Of a DNA stretch of 58,568 nt, positions 52,713 through 58,568 are shown one piece after another. Made by a program: the position numbers and the translations under genes. Below the pieces are notes generated by a model. That model saw only the letters and a program-made list of their open reading frames with translations. It ran no database searches and was not told where the DNA came from. The DNA is from Rikenellaceae bacterium. GTDB taxonomy: Bacteria; Bacteroidota; Bacteroidia; Bacteroidales; Rikenellaceae. Where the stretch lies: the NCBI GenBank assembly GCA_017936385.1, contig JAGBFQ010000034.1, forward strand, positions 1 to 58,568, read 5' to 3'. Position 1 is the first letter of the stretch. Each line of letters starts with the position of its first letter.

Positions 52713-53618
52713 ATGTTCAAGAATAGCATTTTAGAAACAATCGGCAACACACCGCTGGTAAGGATTAATGCTCTTAATCCAAACCCCAAGGTGAACATAT
52801 ATGCCAAACTCGAGGGCTTTAACCCAACAGGCAGCATCAAAGACCGCATCGCACTGCGCATGGTCGAAGGTGCCGAACAACAGGGCCTGCTGACCCCGGG
52901 CAAAACCATCATCGAAGCCACTTCGGGTAATACGGGTATCGGACTTGCGATTGCGGGTATTGTCAAGGGCTACCCCGTGAAAATCGTAATGAGTAGCGCC
53001 GTGTCGGTAGAACGACGCAAAATCCTGCGCTCCTACGGAGTCGAGGTGGTACTAACCCCCGCCGAAGAGGGTACCGATGGCGCAATACGCAAAGCACGCG
53101 AAATTGTCGCGGCAAACCCCGAGGCCTACTACATGCCGGACCAATTTGCCAACGCAGCCAACTATCTGGCTCACTACGAACGCACGGCTCTCGAAATATG
53201 GCAGCAAACCGAGGGTAAGATTGATTACCTGGTATGCGCCTTGGGAACGTCGGGTACACTTATGGGTCTGACACGTTTCCTCAAGATTATGAAGCCCGAC
53301 ATCCGCACCGTGTGCGCCCACCCCATCAAGGGACACTACATTCAGGGTCTTAAGAATATGGAGGAGGCCATTGTGCCCGAGATTTACGACCCGAGCATCA
53401 TCGACATTCAGGAGATGATTGAGAGCGAGGAGGCCATCGAAATGGCCCGTCGCATAATTCGCAACGAGGGTATTTTTGCAGGTATGAGCAGTGGCGCAGC
53501 ATTGTTGGCCGCATGTCGCACAGCCGAGCGCATTGAGAGCGGCAACATTGTAGTTGTTTTCCCCGACCGCGCCGAGAAATATCTCTCTACGGTAATGTTC
53601 GACGACTGCAATATGTAA
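52713..53618 (+). CDS. cysteine synthase (PLP-dependent O-acetylserine sulfhydrylase)
   Basis: A 301-aa PLP enzyme. The Schiff-base Lys lies in NPTGSIKDRIALRM, the asparagine loop in EATSGNTGIGLAIAG and the phosphate-binding loop in GTSGTLMGLTRFLK. The loop reads GTSGT where CysK usually has GTGGT and CysM GTTGT, so A or B type is uncertain and I leave the symbol blank. It makes cysteine from O-acetylserine and sulfide. A cystathionine-synthase-like reaction is less likely. A run of nine G follows the stop by three bases. Confidence 0.93.
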   Translation: MFKNSILETIGNTPLVRINALNPNPKVNIYAKLEGFNPTGSIKDRIALRMVEGAEQQGLLTPGKTIIEATSGNTGIGLAIAGIVKGYPVKIVMSSAVSVERRKILRSYGVEVVLTPAEEGTDGAIRKAREIVAANPEAYYMPDQFANAANYLAHYERTALEIWQQTEGKIDYLVCALGTSGTLMGLTRFLKIMKPDIRTVCAHPIKGHYIQGLKNMEEAIVPEIYDPSIIDIQEMIESEEAIEMARRIIRNEGIFAGMSSGAALLAACRTAERIESGNIVVVFPDRAEKYLSTVMFDDCNM

Positions 53619-53731
53619 CAGGGGGGGGGACGGAGAGAGAAAGGAGAGAACAAACGAAGGGAGAAGGAGAAGGAGAAGAGAGAACGAACGAAAATAGAGT
53701 TCATTCACAGATTACCCGTTATACTCTTTAG

Positions 53732-53762
53732 GCCGCGCCAAATCATATTGGTGCGGCTTTTT
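53732..53762 (+). terminator. cysteine synthase terminator
   Basis: GCCGCGCCAA (53732-53741) pairs with TTGGTGCGGC (53748-53757) with one wobble, then TTTTT. Confidence 0.85.
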
Positions 53763-53985
53763 ACTTTTCCAGGGTTCATTACTCAAAAAAAACCAAACAC
53801 TCCGAAACGATAGTCATCAAATCCAATCACTGCCCCACACCTCCAACACCCCCAACACCCCCAATACCACATTCACACTCTCCACACAAGCACCCGACAA
53901 GCTCTCGGCCGTTGAAAGCACCCCTCTCCTCTCCTCTCCTCTCCACTCTCCTCCCCCCCTTCTATCTCCGACAACACTCGCATAC

Positions 53986-54031
53986 AAAAAAACCGAAGGG
54001 CGTCTTATCTGCATAAGACAACCCTTCGGTT
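53986..54031 (-). terminator. terminator of the LRR lipoprotein gene
   Basis: Two-part hairpin: AACCGAAGGG/CCCTTCGGTT outside and GTCTTAT/ATAAGAC inside, with a small internal loop. On the minus strand seven U (53986-53992) follow. Confidence 0.9.
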
Positions 54032-54112
54032 CTTCTCTTCAACGAAACTCTAACCTCCCCCCTCCACTACTCCTAATTCAGCAGAGCCGGAAGGCTAAGA
54101 TTCGCGCCTATA

Positions 54113-56530
54113 TTATTCAACTACGGGAGCACCGTAAGTCACTACGGCCTTATCGTCTTTCTCAATTTTAACTTTAGTGTTACCCTCCAACGAAGCAGCC
54201 ATGTAAATGTTCACCAAGTTGAAGTTGTTGGTACATTTAACCGACGATACTTTCTCATTTGCGCTCAGGTCGAGAACAGCAACGTAGTTGTTGGTGATGT
54301 TCAGGTCGCTCAACGAAACAATATTCGACAGGTCTACATTTGCGATACGGTTGTCGCTGAGGTTCAAAGTACCAATTTTTGCATTTGCGCTCAAGTTAAT
54401 TTCGGTCAAGTCGTTACCATTAGCAGCCAGAATGCTCAAGTCGGTCATAGCCGAAACGTCCAGCGAACCCAGCAACTCATTATTTTGAACTTGCAGAGTG
54501 GTTACTTGCGGGCAATTAGCCAAGTCCAAAGTGGTAAGTTTCTCGTTACCCGAGATAGTAACGGTAGTAATATCAGTACCTTTGGTGTTCAAGTTCAGAG
54601 CTTTAAGTGCGCTACCTTGAATCGACAGCGAACCTTTCTTGAGCGAGTTAGCCGAGGTGATGTAGAGTTCGGTCAGAGTTTTAGTTGCACCTGCGATGTT
54701 CAGAGCCGACAGGGTAGCCATATCACTTACGTTCAGAACGGTCAGTTTGTTCAGACCTTCAACATCTACGCTCTCAATCTTGTTGCCGTTAACCAGCAGC
54801 TTGGTGAGCTCGGTGTTAGCTTTAACGTCAATAGAAGTCAGTGCGTTACCGTGAGCGTCAAGGTAAGTCATTTGAGTGAAGTCAGCAACGTTAAGAGCAG
54901 CAAGTTTCTTGTTATCGAAAACAACCATCTCGGTAATGTTACCAGCCTCTTCGCGGAAACCTTGAGGGTCAACGTCTTTAACATCGTTCAGCGACAGCGA
55001 CAGCGACACTTGGTCTTTCATGCCGGTCAGGAAGAATTGACGAGGACCTACGATTTTACCCTTGTTGTCACGTGCATAGCGGATGTTACCCTCACCATAG
55101 GGGTCTGCATCAGCGGCCAACAGGTCGAGATATTCCAGAGCCTCGCAACCATCCAGAATCAGGCTCTCGAAGGGGTTGTTATAAACTTTTGCGTAAGCAA
55201 CTTTCTTAACGGTCGACAAGTCAATAGCAGCCAGATTGTTGTTATTGGCAATCAGACGCTCCAAGTTGGGGCAACCGCTCAGGTCAAGAGTCTGAAGAGC
55301 GTTGTTCCAGCAACCCAGATAGGTCAGTTTGTCAAGTGCGGTCATGGTCAGCGAGGTGATAGCGTTCTCACCAACGTTTGCGCTCTCCAATTTGGGGCAA
55401 CCGCCCAAGTCAACAGCTGCGAGCATGTTTTTAGCAGCGTTCAGCTCAGTCAGCTCCGAGCAACCGTTCAAGTCAAGAGCGGTCAGCATGTTGCTGGTCA
55501 GGTTGAGCGAGGTCAGTTTCGAGGCTTTCGACAGGTCGATGCTCTCGAGTTTGTTACCCTCGGCGTTCAACTCGGTCAGAGCGGCGCAAGCGGTAATATC
55601 CAAAGCTGCGAGCGCGTTGCCCGAAACGTTCAGAGTTACAACCGATTTGTAAGCGGCTGCATCCAGAGCAGTAAGTTGGTTGTTCGAAACATTCAGGTCG
55701 GTAATTGCGCTATTAGCGGGGAGTTTAACCTCGGTCAGAGCGTTGTTTTGGCAGTAAACCTTGGTCAGTTTGGTGTTCTTCGACAGGTCGAGAGTAGCCA
55801 GCTTGTTGTAGAAGCACAAAACCTCGGTCAACTCGGTATTCTTCGACAGGTCGAGAGCGGCCAAGTCACAGAAATAAGCGTGAACTTTAGTCAATTTGGT
55901 GTTTTTCGACAAGTCAACCGAACCAACTTTGTTGTTCGAGATATAGAGTTCGGTCAGGCCGGTCAGTTGCTCGATACCTGCCAACGAGGTAACGCCCATA
56001 CCCTCATAACGGAAGTTGGGAGCCATCTCTTTACCACGCAGGTCAACAACTTTGATGGCAGCGATTTCGTCGCTCGACAGAACGCCGTCCTCACCGGCAA
56101 AGTTTGCAGCCAGGTAGTTGCGGAATGCTACGTCAGCGAAATCAACAGCATCTTTCTCGCGTACCGAAACATTCAAAGTAGCGGTAGCCTCACGCTCCAG
56201 CGCGTCGGTACCTTTGATAACTACGGCACCTTGTTTAGCACCACCCGATGCGGGCAAAGTTACGGTCAGAGTGTTGGTAGCCTCATCGTAAGTAGCGGTC
56301 CAACCCTCGGGAGCGGTTACGGCAGCACCAATGATTTCGTGCTCGAGTTTATAGCTTTTTTCTACACCATAGTAGAACACTTGAGTAGCGGCACCAACCT
56401 CCTCTACGGCGATGGTAGTTTTACCCAGAGTTTTCTCTACAGCTTCGGGAGTCTCGGTCTCACAACCGATGAAACTTGCGCTTACCAGAGCAAGCGACAG
56501 AATTGTGGTAAAAATTCTTTTCATATTCAT
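54113..56530 (-). CDS. leucine-rich-repeat lipoprotein
   Basis: An 805-aa surface lipoprotein (lipobox SFIGC, Cys23). An N-terminal beta domain (about 30-125) is followed by a short helical stretch and two LRR arrays: about 13 units of 21 residues (about 190-465, pattern LTELNxxxNxLxxLDLSxC), an insert, then about 11 more degenerate units to the end. Repeat copies share DNA identity, which may let them recombine. Such BspA/internalin-like proteins bind host or bacterial surfaces (family knowledge); its ligand is unknown. Start codons at 56530 and 56524 are equally possible. The gene has a long leader. Confidence 0.9.
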   Translation of the reverse strand: MNMKRIFTTILSLALVSASFIGCETETPEAVEKTLGKTTIAVEEVGAATQVFYYGVEKSYKLEHEIIGAAVTAPEGWTATYDEATNTLTVTLPASGGAKQGAVVIKGTDALEREATATLNVSVREKDAVDFADVAFRNYLAANFAGEDGVLSSDEIAAIKVVDLRGKEMAPNFRYEGMGVTSLAGIEQLTGLTELYISNNKVGSVDLSKNTKLTKVHAYFCDLAALDLSKNTELTEVLCFYNKLATLDLSKNTKLTKVYCQNNALTEVKLPANSAITDLNVSNNQLTALDAAAYKSVVTLNVSGNALAALDITACAALTELNAEGNKLESIDLSKASKLTSLNLTSNMLTALDLNGCSELTELNAAKNMLAAVDLGGCPKLESANVGENAITSLTMTALDKLTYLGCWNNALQTLDLSGCPNLERLIANNNNLAAIDLSTVKKVAYAKVYNNPFESLILDGCEALEYLDLLAADADPYGEGNIRYARDNKGKIVGPRQFFLTGMKDQVSLSLSLNDVKDVDPQGFREEAGNITEMVVFDNKKLAALNVADFTQMTYLDAHGNALTSIDVKANTELTKLLVNGNKIESVDVEGLNKLTVLNVSDMATLSALNIAGATKTLTELYITSANSLKKGSLSIQGSALKALNLNTKGTDITTVTISGNEKLTTLDLANCPQVTTLQVQNNELLGSLDVSAMTDLSILAANGNDLTEINLSANAKIGTLNLSDNRIANVDLSNIVSLSDLNITNNYVAVLDLSANEKVSSVKCTNNFNLVNIYMAASLEGNTKVKIEKDDKAVVTYGAPVVE

Positions 56531-56694
56531 AAGATTTTAATAGTTTTTTCTCTTACATTTATATTTTACACTCAAGGCAACCGCCCTCGCGGCTATACCT
56601 TATATATTATAATATACCGCACCCGACATACAAATCACCCCTCGAAACACTCGAAATTGCGCCCGAAAGTATGATTTACATATCTGGTAGCACG

Positions 56695-56702
56695 CAAAGA
56701 TA
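56695..56702 (-). promoter_or_regulatory. -7 element for the LRR lipoprotein gene
   Basis: TATCTTTG on the minus strand, exact consensus. It implies a leader of about 160 bases that includes the palindrome near 56610. Confidence 0.6.
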
Positions 56703-56861
56703 ACTATTTTTTCGTAAAAAGAATAGAAACTGAGCTAAAAAATATCACTCAATTCTTCTGTTTCGTTTTTTTCGCAAACTTTTTGCCCTCAAAAAGAGAT
56801 TCACAACACCTATTTCCATAACAAAAACCGGCTATATAAAACGGCGAAAATCGAAGAAGTA

Positions 56862-56892
56862 TTGATTAATTATCAAAAAATTCGTATTTTTG
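56862..56892 (+). promoter_or_regulatory. phosphofructokinase promoter
   Basis: TTG at 56862-56864, 20-base spacer, TATTTTTG at 56885-56892. Leader about 50 bases. Confidence 0.7.
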
Positions 56893-56948
56893 GGGCGATT
56901 ATGCTAATCGCAAACTCGTAATAAACCATATTAAACACAAAAAACACT

Positions 56949-58181
56949 ATGAAAGAAGCTATTGCAATTCTCACCGGTGGTGGACCTGCTCCCGGTATGA
57001 ACACCGTAGTCGGCAGCGTTGCCAAAACGTTCCTTAACAAAGGATTCCGCGTAATCGGTCTGCACGAGGGCTACTCGGGTCTGTTCCACAAGAACCCCCG
57101 TATGGTCGACATCGACTTCCCCCTGGCTGACGACATCTTCAACCGCGGTGGTTCGTTCCTCCAAATGAGCCGTTTCAAACCCACCGACGCAAACTTCGAG
57201 AACGACTTCAACCTCGAATTCTTCACCTCGAACAACATCAAACTGCTGGTTACCGTAGGTGGTGATGACACCGCTTCGACCGCCAACCGCATCGCTAAGT
57301 TCCTGGAGGCCAAACAATATCCTATCGCCAACATCCACGTTCCCAAAACTATCGACAACGACCTTCCCCTGCCCAAAGGTACTCCTACCTTCGGCTATGA
57401 GTCGGCAAAAGATAAAGGTGCTGTGATTGCACGTACCGTTTACGTGGACGCTCGCACCAGCGGCAACTGGTTCGTTCTGGCTGCCATGGGTCGTAGCGCA
57501 GGTCACTTGGCTTGGGGTATCGGCGCAGCTTGCCACTTCCCGATGACCGTAATTCCCGAGATGTTCGACAAAACCACCATCACCGTCGAGAAGATTGTGA
57601 ACCTGGTTGTTTCGTCTATCATCAAACGTAAAATCATGGGCATGGACTACGGTGCTGCTATCATTTCGGAGGGTGTATTCCACGCTCTGAGCGACGAGGA
57701 GATTGCCAAGAGCGGCGTCCACTTCTCGTACGACGACCACGGACACCCCGAGTTGGGTAAAGTGTCGAAAGCTCACATCTTCAACGAGATGCTGGAGAAC
57801 AAACTCAAAGAGTTGAAAATCAAAGTTAAGAGCCGTCCCGTTGAGATTGGTTACGAGGTTCGTTGCCAAACTCCCGTGGCTTACGACTTGGTTTACTGCT
57901 CGCAACTGGGTATGGGTGTTTACCAACTCTACTCGGAGGGTAAAACCGGCTGTATGGTTTACGCCGACAGCGAGGGTAACATCTCGCCTCTGTACTTGAA
58001 AGACCTTCAAGACCCCACCACCGGCAAGATTCCTCCCCGTTTGGTTAACATCGACTCGGACGAGTTCCGCGCTATCGTGAACAACATTCTCTGCTACGTA
58101 ACCCCCGAGGACTACGAGGCTGCCAAGGAGTATGTTGCTAACCCCGAGGATTACGACTTCCGTAAGATTCTGAACTGGTAA
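56949..58181 (+). CDS. 6-phosphofructokinase, probably PPi-dependent
   Basis: A 410-aa PFK-family enzyme phosphorylating fructose-6-phosphate. The donor-site residues point to pyrophosphate: GGDD at residues 104-107 (Asp107 where ATP enzymes have Gly) and Lys133 in PKTIDND (ATP enzymes have Gly there). The N-terminal GGGPAPGMN is typical of PPi-type members. If so, the reaction is reversible and saves ATP in glycolysis. Highly biased codons suggest abundance. It is monocistronic, with its own promoter and terminator. Confidence 0.92.
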   Translation: MKEAIAILTGGGPAPGMNTVVGSVAKTFLNKGFRVIGLHEGYSGLFHKNPRMVDIDFPLADDIFNRGGSFLQMSRFKPTDANFENDFNLEFFTSNNIKLLVTVGGDDTASTANRIAKFLEAKQYPIANIHVPKTIDNDLPLPKGTPTFGYESAKDKGAVIARTVYVDARTSGNWFVLAAMGRSAGHLAWGIGAACHFPMTVIPEMFDKTTITVEKIVNLVVSSIIKRKIMGMDYGAAIISEGVFHALSDEEIAKSGVHFSYDDHGHPELGKVSKAHIFNEMLENKLKELKIKVKSRPVEIGYEVRCQTPVAYDLVYCSQLGMGVYQLYSEGKTGCMVYADSEGNISPLYLKDLQDPTTGKIPPRLVNIDSDEFRAIVNNILCYVTPEDYEAAKEYVANPEDYDFRKILNW

Positions 58182-58207
58182 TCCCCGTTCGGTATTTTGC
58201 ATAAAAA

Positions 58208-58239
58208 AACGTGTCGGTCACATTGCCGACACGTTTTTT
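58208..58239 (+). terminator. phosphofructokinase terminator
   Basis: AACGTGTCGG (58208-58217) pairs with CCGACACGTT (58226-58235), then a T-run to 58239. It has an A-run on its 5' side. Confidence 0.85.
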
Positions 58240-58304
58240 ATGTTCTTTTGTATCGACAAAAGGTGGCAGAGCCACTCTTTTATGTTCTTTTGTATCGACA
58301 AAAG
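58236..58304. repeat. 27-base direct repeat, two copies
   Basis: Identical 27-base copies at 58236-58262 and 58278-58304, both starting TTTTATGTTCTTTTG and ending CGACAAAAG, 42 bases apart. Confidence 0.85.
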
Positions 58305-58325
58305 AACCAAAAACGACCCGCAAAC
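58284..58325. repeat. copy of the TTCTTTTnG-TCGA-CAAAAnGAACC hairpin repeat
   Basis: GTTCTTTTG (58284-58292), loop tatcga, CAAAAGAAC (58299-58307), then CAAAAACGACCCGCAAACC. It matches the copy at 14177-14222. Confidence 0.7.
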
Positions 58326-58511
58326 CGGGGGATGAGAAACTACGTTTCTCTAAATTCCGCTTTACACACAAAAGATTGCCGTCGGATTTTTCGTGATTAA
58401 GTATGTGCGAAGTGGCGAGCGACAAAATCGGCGAGCGATTATATCGCGCGACAGCGGCCGATTTAGCAAGACTCTTCACACATACCACGAAAAAACGAAA
58501 GGCAAAAAGCC

Positions 58512-58542
58512 TTTTGGTTCTTTTGGGCTCTACCAAAAGAAC
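58512..58542. repeat. reversed copy of the CAAAAGAAC hairpin repeat
   Basis: GTTCTTTTGG (58517-58526), loop gctcta, CCAAAAGAAC (58533-58542). The 14-mer TTTTGGTTCTTTTG (58512-58525) is the complement of 58299-58312, so the two hairpins form an inverted pair about 200 bases apart. Confidence 0.7.
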
Positions 58543-58568
58543 TTTATTATTACGCGACAAAAGGGGGC

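Larger units (their letters stand above)
53619..54112. other. 494-base gene-free region, purine-rich then pyrimidine-rich
   Basis: It begins with nine G (53621-53629) and an almost pure A/G stretch to about 53697, then the cysteine-synthase terminator (53732-53762). Repeats of CCAACACCC-like units follow (about 53838-53866). A C/T-only stretch with repeated CTCTC lies at about 53926-53962. The minus-strand terminator of the LRR gene (53986-54031) comes last. I see no gene. Confidence 0.7.
56531..56948. other. 418-base divergent gap between the LRR and PFK genes
   Basis: No gene. It contains the LRR -7 element (minus 56695-56702) with a leader of about 160 bases, an AT-rich palindrome TATATTATAATATA (about 56604-56617), and the PFK promoter (56862-56892). 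Confidence 0.65.
58182..58568. other. 387-base gene-free end region with repeated hairpins
   Basis: After the PFK terminator it contains a 27-base direct repeat, two CAAAAGAAC hairpins (58284-58307 and 58517-58542) and about 200 bases between them with no gene. Frames open here are low-complexity. The region may continue beyond the window. Confidence 0.7.

Noticed and set aside
53817-54014. A 65-codon minus-strand frame in the low-complexity gap
   Set aside because: Runs through the C/T and CCAACACCC repeats and the terminator; low-complexity product.
54485-56674. A 729-codon plus-strand frame opposite the LRR gene
   Set aside because: Shadow of the repeats. The LRR gene has a lipobox, promoter and terminator on the minus strand.
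1-58568. CRISPR array, rRNA or tRNA genes
   Set aside because: No regularly spaced direct repeats with unique spacers, no rRNA-like stretch and no cloverleaf with a TTCGA arm were recognised. The repeats at 21136-21210 have no spacers of constant length.

Overview
The window looks like a chromosomal segment of a Bacteroidales bacterium, plausibly an Alistipes-like gut member; the genus is my inference from gene content. Three things point there. Many genes are preceded by the Bacteroidetes sigma-ABfr -7 element (TAnnTTTG). There are BACON-containing surface lipoproteins. The housekeeping set is typical of the order: three-subunit fumarate reductase/succinate dehydrogenase, NADP-type GdhA, a PPi-type phosphofructokinase, a short V-type ATPase operon, DUF4301 and DUF3127. 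I see no rRNA, tRNA, CRISPR array, transposase or prophage. I annotate 47 protein genes.

Layout. 1-9.1 kb is core metabolism: a coiled-coil membrane protein, a PfkB sugar/nucleoside kinase with FolB, an OmpA porin, a TfoX-N protein, GcvT with an acetyltransferase-like protein, GdhA and a cyclophilin. 9.2-13 kb is an AT-rich accessory operon: an exported S74 chaperone-domain protein, a subtilase lipoprotein and an unrecognised lipoprotein. 13-24.5 kb is again core: an acyltransferase-3 protein, a radical SAM protein, 5-formyl-THF cyclo-ligase, Sdh/Frd CAB, an AraC regulator, a 62-aa protein, DUF3127, FKBP, NhaA and a ureohydrolase. 24.7-36.5 kb is accessory: a solitary tyrosine recombinase divergent from two tandem M60-like (mucin-glycoprotease type) lipoproteins, then a WG-repeat protein paired with a VWA protein, then an M28 peptidase. 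36.7-44.3 kb is a seven-gene V-ATPase operon (transcribed E, DUF2764, A, B, D, I, K) next to DUF4301. 46-58.5 kb carries an acyl-CoA ligase, QueG, PrmC-RecX-M23 peptidase with overlapping ends, NagB, a cysteine synthase, a large LRR lipoprotein and the phosphofructokinase.

How the parts may work together. The V-ATPase K subunit carries residues of the Na+-binding type, and NhaA is nearby, which suggests sodium-coupled energetics. Fumarate reductase, GdhA and a PPi-dependent PFK suit an anaerobic fermenter. The M60 pair, NagB, the S8 and M28 peptidases and the LRR protein suit a host-glycoprotein niche.

The best leads for something new are five. (1) The recombinase/M60 intergenic region has 10-bp inverted repeats bracketing the only recognisable promoter, so it may be an invertible switch. 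(2) The S74-S8-lipoprotein operon has foreign base composition. (3) The VWA/WG pair has a possibly kinase-derived N-terminal region. (4) Families of repeated hairpins recur between genes. (5) prmC appears to be leaderless. All positions and counts were worked out by eye from the sequence; no search or folding program was run.
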